The notes: generated from the letters alone by a model not told the origin. A DNA stretch of 64,000 bases from Streptomyces sp. NRRL F-6131 (GCA_000719695.1 JOHN01000012.1:124001-188000), one strand, 5' to 3'. Shown: positions 50,997 to 59,654, numbered from the stretch's first letter. Numbers and translations: made by a program.

Positions 50997-51294
50997 GGCG
51001 CACCTCTTCCCTCACCCCGCGCACACGCCCCGTGCGTGTGCGGATCCACCACTCGCGACCGGCCGCCCATTCTAGGGGTTGTCACCCGCGCCTCGCCGGG
51101 GCAGTGGCACCGCGGAGCCCACCGCCCGTCCGCGAGCGAGTCCGTCCCGGCACACGCGCAGCGGCGGACGCGTCGTGACCGGGCCCGAGGGGCGGAGCCT
51201 GCCAGACTCGCGCCACCGGGTGCGGCGGACGCGCCCGGCGGGCGGGCGCCGACGGACGACCGTCCCCGCCGCGGGCGACGGGAGGCACGACGAC

Positions 51295-52092
51295 ATGTCC
51301 TTCGAGGGCGCGATCCCCGAGGTGTACGAGCGGTACACGGTCCCGCTGCTCTTCCGCCCCTACGCCCGGGACCTGGCGCGGCGGCTGGCGGAGCGGCACC
51401 CGCGGGACGTCCTCGAACTCGCGGCCGGCACCGGCGCGGTCACCCGGGAACTGGCCGCCGTCCTGCCGCGCGACACCTCGATGACCGCGACCGACCTCAG
51501 CCGGCCGATGCTCGACCGGGCGCGGGCCCTGCCGCTCCCGCGGCCGGTGCGCTGGGTAGAGGCGGACGCGGGAGCGCTGCCCTTCCCGGACGGCTCCTGC
51601 GACGCCGTGCTCTGCCAGTTCGGCGTCATGTTCTTCCCCGACCGCCCGCGCGCCTTCGGCGAGGCCCGCCGGGTGCTGCGGCCGGGCGGTGTCCTGCTGT
51701 TCAACGTGTGGCAGGCGCTCGGGGCGAACGACTTCGTCGCCGTGACCGAGGCCGTGGCGGCCGGGCTCTTCCCCGCCGACCCGCCGGACTTCCTGAGCCG
51801 CGTCCCCTACGGCTACCACGACGTCGCCGCGATCACCCGGGACCTCGCGGCCGGCGGGTTCACGGGCGCCCCGCGGATCGAGACCGTCGCCCGGCCCGGC
51901 CGCGCCGGCTCGGCCCAGGACGTGGCGACGGCCCTCTGCCGCGGCACCCCGCTGCGGGACGAGATCGAGGCCCGGGGCGGCCGCACCCTGGACGAGGTGA
52001 CCCGGGCGGTCGGGTCCGCGCTCGCCGAGCGGTTCGGCCCCGGCCCGGTCGAGGGCCCGCTGAGCGCGCTGGTGGTGACCGTCACCCGCTGA
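51295..52092 (+). CDS. Class I SAM-dependent methyltransferase (UbiE-like)
   Basis: 265 residues. DVLELAAGTGAVTRELAAVL (motif I), MTATDLSRPMLDRARALPLP, GALPFPDGSCDAVLCQFGVM (post-I), then RRVLRPGGVLLFNVW (motif III) fit the Methyltransf_11 group. The substrate is unknown. ATG 51295 has a GGGAGG site. It stands divergent to the XRE operon and 100 bp before an SRPBCC gene on the same strand. Confidence 0.92.
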   Translation: MSFEGAIPEVYERYTVPLLFRPYARDLARRLAERHPRDVLELAAGTGAVTRELAAVLPRDTSMTATDLSRPMLDRARALPLPRPVRWVEADAGALPFPDGSCDAVLCQFGVMFFPDRPRAFGEARRVLRPGGVLLFNVWQALGANDFVAVTEAVAAGLFPADPPDFLSRVPYGYHDVAAITRDLAAGGFTGAPRIETVARPGRAGSAQDVATALCRGTPLRDEIEARGGRTLDEVTRAVGSALAERFGPGPVEGPLSALVVTVTR

Positions 52093-52192
52093 CGCCCCGC
52101 GGCATCGAGCACGCCATCATGATCGGACACCGCGCACCGCGGTCTCGCGTCATCACCGGCGGCAGGGGAGAACGGCCATCGCGACCATCGTT

Positions 52193-52591
52193 GTGGACAT
52201 CGTCATCGCATCCGGCGCCGAGGACGTGTGGGACGCCGTCCGGGACGTGGGCGCGGTGCACGAGCGCCTCGTGCCCGGCTACGTCCTGGACGTCCGCATG
52301 GACGGCGACACCCGGTACCTGACGGTGCCCGGCGGCGCCGTCGTCCGGGAGCTGATCGTCAGTGTGGACGACGGCCTCCGCCGGCTCGCCTACTCGGCGG
52401 TCGAGGGGTTCAGGATTCCCCTCACCCACCACCACGCCTCGTTCCAGGTCTTCCCCGAGGGGCCGGGGCGCTGCCGACTGGTCTGGATCACCGATGTGCT
52501 GCCGCACGACATGGTCGAGCAGGTCCGCCCGCGCGTCGTCCGCGGCTCCCAGGTCATGAAGGAGACCCTGGAGCGGCGGGCCGTGCGCTGA
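52193..52591 (+). CDS. SRPBCC family protein, ambiguous start
   Basis: 132 residues from GTG 52193. ASGAEDVWDAVRDVGAVHER, then VPGGAVVRELIVSVDDGLRR, then FRIPLTHHHASFQVF and a C-terminal helix fit polyketide cyclase/dehydrase-like lipid-binding proteins. The ribosome site (ggcaggggag) lies about 20 bases before this GTG, but 7 bases before an in-frame ATC at 52178. The family N-terminus would fit a start there, as if an ATG had mutated to ATC. Use of ATC or the GTG cannot be decided from sequence. Confidence 0.78.
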   Translation: MDIVIASGAEDVWDAVRDVGAVHERLVPGYVLDVRMDGDTRYLTVPGGAVVRELIVSVDDGLRRLAYSAVEGFRIPLTHHHASFQVFPEGPGRCRLVWITDVLPHDMVEQVRPRVVRGSQVMKETLERRAVR

Positions 52592-52630
52592 GACCCGGTC
52601 ATGGCACGGTGGCGGGCGCGAGGTCCGGCG

Positions 52631-53338
52631 CTACCAGGGCAGGGGTTCCCCGTCGCGGAAGAACCCGCCGGTCGGACCGGAGTCCGGCAGCGTGGCGGCC
52701 CAGACGATGCCGGCGGCGCCCCGGGCGACGGGTGCGCCGCCCGGGCCGCCCATGTCGGTGGCGATCCAGCCGGGGCAGACGGCGTTGACCAGGATCCGGT
52801 CCGCGCGCAGTTCGTCGGCGAGCTTGCGGGTGAGGGCGTTGAGGGCCGCCTTCGACACCCCGTAGGCGGGCGTCCCGCCCGACATGTGCGCCAGGGAGCC
52901 GGACTCGCTGGACACGTTCACCACGCGGGGGTGGGCCGAGCGCCGCAGCAGCGGCACCAACGCCTGCGCGGTCCGCCACGCGCCGAGGAGGTTGGTCTCC
53001 AGGGTACGGCCGACCTCGTCGAGGTCGACGTCGGTGGCGCGTTCACCGAGGTCGTAGTTGACGGCGGCGTTGTTGACGAGCACATCCAGGCGGCCGAACT
53101 CCGCCTCCACGGTTCGGGCCAGGGCACGGACGCCGTCGGCGTCGGTGACGTCCAGTCGACGCGGCAGCAGCGTGCCGGGCAGACCGGGGGACAGCTCGAC
53201 GGCGGCCCGTTCGGCGTCCGCCGGACGGCGCGCGCACAGCAGGACGGTGTGGCCGAGCTCGGTGAGCCGGCGCGCGGTCTCGCGTCCGATTCCCCGGTTG
53301 GCGCCGGTGACCAGCGATACCGGCGGGGTGGTGCTCAT
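52631..53338 (-). CDS. Short-chain dehydrogenase/reductase
   Basis: 235 residues. TGANRGIGRETARRL (cofactor loop), CARRPADAERA after beta-2 (NADP preference), LVNNAAVN, NVSSESGS with the catalytic Ser, and YGVSKAALN with Tyr and Lys. The C-terminal part VCPGWIATDMGG is the PG motif. It is a classical SDR of carbonyl-reductase type; the substrate is unknown. GAGGAGAACC precedes ATG 53338. It is convergent with the SRPBCC gene. Confidence 0.94.
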   Translation of the reverse strand: MSTTPPVSLVTGANRGIGRETARRLTELGHTVLLCARRPADAERAAVELSPGLPGTLLPRRLDVTDADGVRALARTVEAEFGRLDVLVNNAAVNYDLGERATDVDLDEVGRTLETNLLGAWRTAQALVPLLRRSAHPRVVNVSSESGSLAHMSGGTPAYGVSKAALNALTRKLADELRADRILVNAVCPGWIATDMGGPGGAPVARGAAGIVWAATLPDSGPTGGFFRDGEPLPW

Positions 53339-53587
53339 GGTTCTCCTCGGTGGGACGATCGGGATGTGAGGGGCACGATAGGCCGTCGTCCCGCCCGCGG
53401 GGATCGGGCGCAGGTCGCGGGCGAGCCGGGGCCGCGGACGTAGTCCCCCCGCAGGAGCCGCACCGCGGGCACTCTCCGGAGCCACCGTGACGGTCGGTTA
53501 CCCGGCCCCGGCGGTCGGATGACGGCGATCCCCGGCCGGTCTATGCTGGAAGGGAACCCGTGTGCGACAGCGAATCCGGTGATCACC

Positions 53588-54550
53588 ATGTGGTCCCACA
53601 ATCCGGGCTCCGAACTTTCGTCCACCGCGTCGACGACGTCCGCCACGCCCACCGCTCCCGCCGCGCCGGTCGCCGGTACCCCGCTGGGGCTGGTCGGCCT
53701 CGCGGCGCTGATGGAACGCAGTCGTGGGCGTCCGGACATCGGCGTGGGGCTGATCGACGGCCCGGTGGCGCTCGGCCATCCCGCCCTCGCGGCCGAACAG
53801 GTGCGTGAGGTGCCGGCCGGGCCGCCGCCGGGCTGCCGGGACACCGCGAGCGCGTCCTGTCGGCACGGCACCTTCGTCGCGGGCATCCTGGTCGGCCGTC
53901 GCGGCTCGCAGGCGCCCGGCATCTGCCCGGACTGCGTCCTGCTGGTCCGGCCGGTCTTCGGCGAGACGGCTCCGGGTCCCGGCCCGATGCCGACCGCGAC
54001 GCCGGACGACCTGGCGGCGGCGCTGCTCGCCACGGTCACCGCCGGCGCGCGCGTGGTGAACGTCAGCGCCGACCTGCGCTGGTCCTCCGTGCGGGAGCGG
54101 AACGCCCTGACGGAGGCGCTGGACCACGCGCGACGACGAGGAGTGATCGTCGTGGCCGCCGCCGGGAACCAGGGCGCGGTGGGCGGTTCGACGCTCACCC
54201 GGCACCCCGCGGTGTTACCGGTCGCGGCCTGCGACGTGCACGGCCGGCTGCTGGGCTACTCCAACCTCGGTGCCTCGATCGCCCGCAACGGGGTTCGGGC
54301 GCCCGGCGAGGGTGTGGTCGGCCCGACCACCGGGCGGTCGGAGCCGATCAGTGGCACCAGCGTGGCCGCCCCCCTGGTCACCGGGACCGTCGCCCTGCTC
54401 TGGTCGATCCGCCCCGACGCCGGCGCCGCCGCGGTCCGGGACGCCGTCCTGAATGCCGCCCTGAACGCCGCCCCGGGACACCGCGCGGTGGTCCCGCCCC
54501 TGCTGGACGCCTGGGGCGCCTACCTCCGCCTGGCCGCCGGGAACCCCTGA
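53588..54550 (+). CDS. Cytosolic S8 (subtilisin-like) protease, PatA-like
   Basis: 320 residues. The triad is visible: D57 in GLIDGPV, H93 in CRHGTFVAGIL, S258 in SGTSVAAPLVTG; oxyanion Asn in VAAAGNQGA. There is no signal peptide, prodomain or membrane anchor, unlike secreted subtilases, so it should act inside the cell. The closest kind I know is the protease domain of cyanobactin PatA/PatG. It is followed at 54595-56835 by small proteins with a shared PGF motif and by a PatG C-terminal-like protein, so it may process those substrates. The start is uncertain: ATG 53588 lies behind a TATGCT box at 53541-53546. Confidence 0.88.
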   Translation: MWSHNPGSELSSTASTTSATPTAPAAPVAGTPLGLVGLAALMERSRGRPDIGVGLIDGPVALGHPALAAEQVREVPAGPPPGCRDTASASCRHGTFVAGILVGRRGSQAPGICPDCVLLVRPVFGETAPGPGPMPTATPDDLAAALLATVTAGARVVNVSADLRWSSVRERNALTEALDHARRRGVIVVAAAGNQGAVGGSTLTRHPAVLPVAACDVHGRLLGYSNLGASIARNGVRAPGEGVVGPTTGRSEPISGTSVAAPLVTGTVALLWSIRPDAGAAAVRDAVLNAALNAAPGHRAVVPPLLDAWGAYLRLAAGNP

Positions 54551-54594
54551 CCCGACCGCGACGCGGTCGAGGCAGGACGAGGAAGGGAGACGCC

Positions 54595-54825
54595 GTGCAA
54601 CACCGACCCGGGCCGACTGCCCCGCAGGACCCGCCATCCCCCGCACCCACCCGCTCCCGTCCCCGGGTGCGGCTGCCCGGCTTCGTCTCCGACGAGGAGA
54701 TCGGCCTCGGCGACGTCGTCAAACACGCGACCGCGAGCCTCGGTGTCCGGCCGTGCGGCGGATGCGAGCGGCGGGCCGAAGCGCTCAACCGGTGGGTGGG
54801 GTTCGGTGGTCGCCGGGATTCCTGA
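54595..54825 (+). CDS. 76-residue mini-protein with LPGFVSDEE and PCGGC
   Basis: 76 residues. After a Pro/Arg-rich start comes VRLPGFVSDEEIGLGDVVKH, then LGVRPCGGCERRAEALNRW. The second half recalls small proteins found beside PatA/PatG-like proteases (recalled, not searched). The PGFxxE stretch is shared with the two Cys-rich proteins at 56043 and 56515. The CGGC pair could bind metal or redox-cycle. GGAAGGGAGA precedes GTG 54595. It is 44 bp after the S8 protease gene and on the same strand. Confidence 0.78.
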   Translation: MQHRPGPTAPQDPPSPAPTRSRPRVRLPGFVSDEEIGLGDVVKHATASLGVRPCGGCERRAEALNRWVGFGGRRDS

Positions 54826-54850
54826 CACCGCGAAGCGGCGCACCCGCCGC

Positions 54851-54887
54851 ACGGACCCGCACGGACCCGCACGGACCCGCACGGACC
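54851..54887. repeat. 10-bp tandem repeat acggacccgc
   Basis: Three complete copies and seven bases of a fourth in the 180-bp gap between the PCGGC mini-protein and the PatG-like gene. No coding frame is evident. Confidence 0.85.
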
Positions 54888-55005
54888 ACTGCGGCCGCCC
54901 GGGCGGCAGAGGAGGCGCGGTCTTGCAGGAGGCGGGGGCAGCACAGCACGGACGGACCGCAAGAAGGGAACGGACCGATGACGCGAGTGACCGAGGTGGT
55001 GCGCG

Positions 55006-55986
55006 ATGGCTGAGCAGGCCACGGAGCTGACGCAGCAGCCGACGGAGCCGGTGGCACCACCACCGTCCGTCGCGACCCCGGCCCCGGTGGCCCCGACCGC
55101 CCCGCCGCCCGCGGGACCGCCGGAACCGTCGCGGCTGCTCACGCCGGCCGGGTCCGCCCCGGAGGAGCACATCTGTCCGGCCTGTGCCGGCTCGACGGGT
55201 TCCGGCGGCGCCGTACCGCCCCGCCACGTCTACGCGCTGGGCCGGATCGAGGTCCGCTTCCCCACCCTCGGATTGGAGAAGGAGTACAGCCAGGTCGGAG
55301 GTCGCACCGACGCGGTCGGGCTGACCGACCGGGAGCTGCTGCACGCCACGCTCTCCGACCCCGCCAACCGTTACCTGGCCCGGCAGTTGTGCTGGGTGCT
55401 GACCGTCGAGGGCCTGGAGACGTACCTGCTCCACCCGCGCGACCCCGCCGACCTGTCCCTGCTGATCGAGGCGGTGCGGCCGTCGCCCGGCCTCTCCGAC
55501 CTGGACGTGGTGATCGGCGTGCGCGGTCCGGTCGCCGGGCCGGACCACTGCAACGGCCTGATGGTGCCCGTCGTGCTGTTCGACCAGATCTACTCCTTCG
55601 ACCGGAACGCCCTGATCGACAGCCTGCCGGTCCCCGACGACGTCGAGGGCGATCGCTACCGCGTCACGGCGGAGGAGGTCTTCCACCGCACCCTCCAACT
55701 GTCCGACAACGCCGGGGCCACGGACGAGCACCGTGCGCTCAACTACCTCGCCGTGCGGTACCCGGCCGTCTACCACTGGGCGGCCAGGGCCCATGCCGAC
55801 AACAAGTCGCTGACCGGGGTCGAGGTGCGGCCCTCCCGACTGGGCGGCAGCCGGACCGTCGTGGACGTCGTCTTCTCCTACACCGACCGCGGGACGGACG
55901 TCACCGACAAGTGCTTCGTCCGGGTGGACGTGAGCGAACGGTTCCCCTTCCTGGTCAGCAAACTCCAGCCCTACTACGACCGCTGA
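55006..55986 (+). CDS. PatA/PatG C-terminal domain-like protein, free-standing
   Basis: 326 residues. A Pro/Ala-rich segment of about 60 residues is followed by EEHICPACAG and then a long conserved block: RIEVRFPTLGLEKEYSQVGG, LARQLCWVLTVEGLETYLLH, DVVIGVRGPVAGPDHCNGLM, LQLSDNAGATDEHRALNYLA and FVRVDVSERFPFLVSKLQPY. I recognise this as the non-catalytic C-terminal region of PatA/PatG-type cyanobactin proteases, here without its protease. The separate S8 protease two genes upstream probably supplies that part. ATG 55006 has a GAGGTGG site and overlaps the stop of an 11-codon frame (54978-55013) that may couple translation. Confidence 0.85.
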   Translation: MAEQATELTQQPTEPVAPPPSVATPAPVAPTAPPPAGPPEPSRLLTPAGSAPEEHICPACAGSTGSGGAVPPRHVYALGRIEVRFPTLGLEKEYSQVGGRTDAVGLTDRELLHATLSDPANRYLARQLCWVLTVEGLETYLLHPRDPADLSLLIEAVRPSPGLSDLDVVIGVRGPVAGPDHCNGLMVPVVLFDQIYSFDRNALIDSLPVPDDVEGDRYRVTAEEVFHRTLQLSDNAGATDEHRALNYLAVRYPAVYHWAARAHADNKSLTGVEVRPSRLGGSRTVVDVVFSYTDRGTDVTDKCFVRVDVSERFPFLVSKLQPYYDR

Positions 55987-56042
55987 GTCGGCCGGGGGCG
56001 CACCCGCTCCCCCGGAGACGTCCGAGTGAGGAGGCAGTCGAG

Positions 56043-56468
56043 ATGAGAATGCCCGGATTCGTCGCCGAGGCGTCGATCGGCCCGCCGGGCGGGCCCTACC
56101 GCACCAGTGCCGGTCCAGCCGGCCCGCTCACCGCCGCGCAGCAGCAGGTGGTGCTCCCGGCCCAGTCCGAAGTGTTCTGCGGCGTCTGCGCCCTGGGCGG
56201 CTTCGGCTGCGGCAAGGAGTGTCACGACTGCGGTCCGTGGGGATGGTTCGAGTGCTGCGACAGCGTCTGCACCGAGACTCTCAGCGCGTCGCCCCCCGCC
56301 CAGGCGTACTCCGCCGGGACGTCGCACGGCCGGGGCACCGGTGACGGCTGCATCCCGAACTGTGTGTGCATCACCGCCGAGGGCTGTCCCTGCTGCAACA
56401 GCGGGGACCTCAAGTCCGGGGGCGGCCTGAAGGAGTCGACGATCCGGTTCAAGGGTCCGAAGGGATGA
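56043..56468 (+). CDS. Cys-rich small protein with PGFVAEAS leader (candidate precursor)
   Basis: 141 residues. The N-terminus MRMPGFVAEASIGPPGG is a leader-like motif also present in the next gene. After about 45 residues it becomes cysteine-rich: 14 Cys in some 75 residues, such as FCGVCALGGFGCGKECHDCG, FECCDSVC and CPCCNSG. There is no signal peptide. GAGGAGGCAGTCGAG precedes ATG 56043, 56 bp after the PatG-like gene. I infer a substrate of the S8/PatG-like proteins; metal binding or disulfides are alternatives. No modifying enzyme beyond those is visible. Confidence 0.8.
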   Translation: MRMPGFVAEASIGPPGGPYRTSAGPAGPLTAAQQQVVLPAQSEVFCGVCALGGFGCGKECHDCGPWGWFECCDSVCTETLSASPPAQAYSAGTSHGRGTGDGCIPNCVCITAEGCPCCNSGDLKSGGGLKESTIRFKGPKG

Positions 56469-56514
56469 CCGGGACGTCGCCCGCGGTCCCGACCCGATTC
56501 GGGAGGTGTCACGC

Positions 56515-56835
56515 ATGACTCTGCCCGGTTTCTCGGCGGAGGCGTCACTCGACCGGGCGGTCGGGTGCTACCGGACCTCGGTGGCGCGGCCTCCGGGGCA
56601 TCCCGCCTCCGCGGTGTTCCCGTCCGGCCGCGCCCACCGGGCCGGCCCCGGACGCCCCCAGGCGCCCGGCCTGTTCCGGTGGTGCGAGGCGTACCGCCAG
56701 GAGTGCTATCTGCGCGCGTTCCTCTGCCACGCCTCGGACCCGCAGCCCGGCTTCCCGTCCTTCTGCGACCTCGAACTGTGGAGCTGCCTGACGGCGGTCC
56801 CGCCGTGCGGGCCGTACTGGACGGCCCCCTCGTAG
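56515..56835 (+). CDS. Second PGFSAEAS-leader Cys-rich protein
   Basis: 106 residues. MTLPGFSAEASLDRAVGCYR at the N-terminus matches the leader of the previous protein; a Pro/Gly-rich middle follows, then FRWCEAYRQECYLRAFLCHA and FCDLELWSCLTAVPPCGPYW with six of the seven cysteines. ATG 56515 has a GGGAGGTG site 46 bp after the previous stop. The shared N-terminus with a divergent Cys-rich C-terminus is the pattern of a leader-plus-variable-core family. A 32-bp palindrome follows, closing the operon. Confidence 0.78.
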   Translation: MTLPGFSAEASLDRAVGCYRTSVARPPGHPASAVFPSGRAHRAGPGRPQAPGLFRWCEAYRQECYLRAFLCHASDPQPGFPSFCDLELWSCLTAVPPCGPYWTAPS

Positions 56836-56868
56836 GCCCGGCCCGTCCGCCCCTTCCACCTGTCCGAA

Positions 56869-56900
56869 CTGTCCGCTCGGCCGGCCGGCCGAGCGGACAG
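56869..56900 (+). terminator. Terminator after the PatG-like/Cys-rich operon
   Basis: A perfect 32-bp palindrome able to fold into a 14-bp stem with a short loop, 34 bp after the last Cys-rich gene. Confidence 0.8.
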
Positions 56901-57063
56901 CACCTCCTCGGCGACGTTCGCGGTGTCCACGAAGGTCACCCTCGGCTCCAGGGCGTGCGGCATCATCGGCCGCCCCTGGCCGAGGCCCAGCGTCCAGCCG
57001 TGGGCCGATAAGCTCACCCGACTCGGTAGACCCGCGTGCACGAGGAACAACGGAGAGAGCAGC

Positions 57064-57504
57064 ATGGCGATTCAGCGGATGGACAACGTCGGAATCGTGG
57101 TCGAGGACATGGACGCCGCCGTCGCGTTCTTCGTGGAACTCGGTATGGAGCTGGAGGGCAGGTCGGAGGTCGAGGGCCTGTTCGCCGACCAGTGCACGGG
57201 GCTGGACGGCGTCCGCTGCGAGATCGCGATGGTCCGGACCCCCGACGGTCACGGTCGGCTGGAGCTGGCGAAGTACCACCACCCCGCGGTGATCGTCGAC
57301 GGGCCGCGCAACCGGCCGCACAACGTCCTGGGCACGCACCGCGTGATGTTCGCCGTCGACGACCTCGAGGACACGGTGGCCCGCCTGCGCCCGCACGGCG
57401 CCGAACTCGTCGGCGAGATCGCCCGGTTCGAGGACATCTTCCTGCTCTGCTACGTCCGCGGCCCGGGGGGCATCATCGTCGGACTGGCCGAGGAACTGCG
57501 CTGA
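57064..57504 (+). CDS. VOC (glyoxalase/dioxygenase superfamily) protein
   Basis: 146 residues with two betaalphabetabetabeta units: MDNVGIVVEDMDAAVAFFVE with LEGRSEVEG, then HRVMFAVDDLEDTVARL and YVRGPGGIIVGLAE. The ligand pattern of H/E residues at matched positions suggests a metal centre (RLELAKYHHP, the final GLAEE). The reaction is unknown; relatives include glyoxalases and antibiotic-resistance proteins. ATG 57064 has a GGAGAGAGC site; it is monocistronic. Confidence 0.9.
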   Translation: MAIQRMDNVGIVVEDMDAAVAFFVELGMELEGRSEVEGLFADQCTGLDGVRCEIAMVRTPDGHGRLELAKYHHPAVIVDGPRNRPHNVLGTHRVMFAVDDLEDTVARLRPHGAELVGEIARFEDIFLLCYVRGPGGIIVGLAEELR

Positions 57505-57547
57505 GCGCGGGCGCGTCGGCGTCGGCGTCGGCGAGGCCCGGTACGGC

Positions 57548-58270
57548 TCAGCGCGGCCGGTCGTACTGCCAGTCCCAGGGGACGGCGGCGAACACCGGGG
57601 CGTCGGCCGCGCGCCGGAGCCGGTACGGGCCGCAGGCGCGGTCGAACCGGGCCCGGCTGCCCGGGGCGGCCCCGCGCAGGTCGGCGATTACGGCGTTGTC
57701 GGGGACGCTCCGGGCCAGGGCGGCGAGCACCGGGTCGGGGTCGACCGGAGTACCGGCGCCTTCGTCGCGCAGCGCGGACGCCGGGTGCAGGACGAGCTCG
57801 GGGCCGTCGGGGTGCAGGGCGTCCCAGAACTCGTCCGCGTAGGGCTGGACGCCGTCCTCGAAGCCGACCTCGTCCACCAGCTCCTCGGCCGTGGTGACCA
57901 GCCGGTCCAGCCAGTCCGCGAGCGAGCCGGCCTGGACGTACAGGCCGCCCTCCCGGTACTGCATGAGCACCTGGCCCCAGCTCCCGTCCGGGGCGACGTC
58001 CACCCAGGTCAGCCCGCCGCCGCCGTCGTCCGACACCACGTGGCCCGGCTCGGGGAGCGCGGGACTGCGCCGGCGCGGATGCCCCGTCAGGCGGACCTCC
58101 ACCGGCGGTACGGAGAAGCCGCCCAGGTGGCGCAGGAGTTCGCGCTCGGCGGCGCCGGGACCGGTGGTGTCGGCGTCGCCGGCGTCCACACCGGGGCGGA
58201 CGGCGACGTCGAACGGGACGCGCGCGGCCAGCGAGCGCAGCCGCCTGGCCAGGGATTGACCGGTGATCAT
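57548..58270 (-). CDS. Hypothetical protein, possibly SUKH-like
   Basis: 240 residues, soluble. The central part LTWVDVAPDGSWGQVLMQYR, then YVQAGSLADWLDRLVTTAEE is reminiscent of SMI1/KNR4 (SUKH) proteins (a beta-rich core ending in a helix with an LxxL pattern), which often act as immunity proteins. The resemblance is weak. Nothing toxin-like is adjacent. ATG 58270 begins the frame, facing the AI-2E-like gene. Confidence 0.6.
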   Translation of the reverse strand: MITGQSLARRLRSLAARVPFDVAVRPGVDAGDADTTGPGAAERELLRHLGGFSVPPVEVRLTGHPRRRSPALPEPGHVVSDDGGGGLTWVDVAPDGSWGQVLMQYREGGLYVQAGSLADWLDRLVTTAEELVDEVGFEDGVQPYADEFWDALHPDGPELVLHPASALRDEGAGTPVDPDPVLAALARSVPDNAVIADLRGAAPGSRARFDRACGPYRLRRAADAPVFAAVPWDWQYDRPR

Positions 58271-58493
58271 GGCGTCACGCTACCGGAGCCGACGGACCGC
58301 CCGCCCCCGGACCGTCCCGGACCGCCCCGCACCGCCCCGGCACCGCCCGACGGATCGGCCGGGCGGGTGCCCGTCGGCGCGGGAACACCGCACGGAACCG
58401 CTCCACCCGCTATCCAGGGTGCATGCCGCTCTCGCACCCCAGCAGTCCCGGACGACTCCCCGGCCCGCCCTCCGCGGTCGACGGCGGTGCGGC

Positions 58494-59654
58494 ATGCCGG
58501 TGAGGCGGCCCGGCCCCCGGCGCCCGCGCCCCACCGCGCCCCGCAGCGGTGCCGCTCCCACGGCGCCCGGTGCGGGCCCCGTGCTGCGCGGGCTCTCCGA
58601 CTACGCCTGGCGGCTGGTCGCCGTCGCGGTCGCCGCCTACCTGGTGCTGACGGTGCTGGGGAAGTTCCACCTGATCACGCTGGCCGCCTTCCTCGCCCTG
58701 GTGATCACCTCGGTGGTCCGGCCGCTGGTCGACCTGGTCGGCCGGGTCGTCCCCCGCTCGCTCGCCGTGCTGATCGGCCTCGCCGTCGCGATCCTGGTGC
58801 CGGCCGGTCTGCTCGCGCTGATCGGCGAGACCGTGGCGAACGACCTGGACCGCCTGAGCCGGGAGTTCCAGGGCGGCCTGGACCGCCTGGAGAAGCTGCT
58901 GGAGGGCGCGCCGTTCCACCTCGAACCCACCACCTTCGACGACCTCCGGAGCAAGGTCGCCGACTTCGTCTCCGCGCACCGCTCGACACTGATCAGCACG
59001 GCCCTCAGCGGTTCCCGGCGGCTGCTCGAGGTGGGGACCGGCGCCGCGCTCGGGCTCTTCATGTCGGTGTTCTTCCTGCACTCCGGCGAACGGATGTGGC
59101 GGTGGACCGCCGCCCAGCTGCCGACCGCCGCCGGCGACCACCTCGACCGGGGTGGCCGGGCGGCCTGGCGGACCTTCGCCGGCTACACCCGGGGCATCTT
59201 CGTCGTCGCCGCGACCAACGCGGTCATGGTCGGCATCGCCCTCTACTTCCTCGGCGTGCCGCTGGCCGTACCGTTGACCGTGCTGGAGTTCTTCGCCTCC
59301 TTCGTCCCGCTGGTCGGCTCACCGATCGCGATGCTGGCCGCCTCCGTGGTGGCGCTGGCCTCCCGGGGGCCGGTGATCGCGGTCGTGGTGCTACTGCTGA
59401 TCGTGGTGATCGGGCAGATCGAGGGCCACCTGCTGCACCCGCTGGTGATGAGCCGGGCGGTCAGTCTGCACCCGGTGGTGGTCGCCGTCTCGGTGCTCGC
59501 GGGCAGCATCGCCGCGGGCGTCATCGGCGCCGTGGTCGCCGTCCCCGCCGTCTCCGTGATCTGGGCGGTCTACGCCGAGCTGCGCCGCCCCCGACCGGAC
59601 CCGCTGACCGCCCCCGGCCCGGGGAGGCCCGGCCGCAGCCGGCCGGCCAGGTGA
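58494..59654 (+). CDS. AI-2E family transporter-like membrane protein
   Basis: 386 residues, about eight hydrophobic segments. LGKFHLITLAAFLALVITSV, VLIGLAVAILVPAGLLALIG, WRTFAGYTRGIFVVAATNAV, ALYFLGVPLAVPLTVLEFFA and FVPLVGSPIAMLAASVVALA with the IEGHLLHPLVMSRAVSLHPV stretch are typical of PF01594. Members are called AI-2 exporters, but many are ion antiporters or of unknown role. The hydrophilic N-terminus is Arg/Pro-rich. ATG 58494 is the last start before the conserved region and lacks a clear ribosome site. Confidence 0.9.
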   Translation: MPVRRPGPRRPRPTAPRSGAAPTAPGAGPVLRGLSDYAWRLVAVAVAAYLVLTVLGKFHLITLAAFLALVITSVVRPLVDLVGRVVPRSLAVLIGLAVAILVPAGLLALIGETVANDLDRLSREFQGGLDRLEKLLEGAPFHLEPTTFDDLRSKVADFVSAHRSTLISTALSGSRRLLEVGTGAALGLFMSVFFLHSGERMWRWTAAQLPTAAGDHLDRGGRAAWRTFAGYTRGIFVVAATNAVMVGIALYFLGVPLAVPLTVLEFFASFVPLVGSPIAMLAASVVALASRGPVIAVVVLLLIVVIGQIEGHLLHPLVMSRAVSLHPVVVAVSVLAGSIAAGVIGAVVAVPAVSVIWAVYAELRRPRPDPLTAPGPGRPGRSRPAR

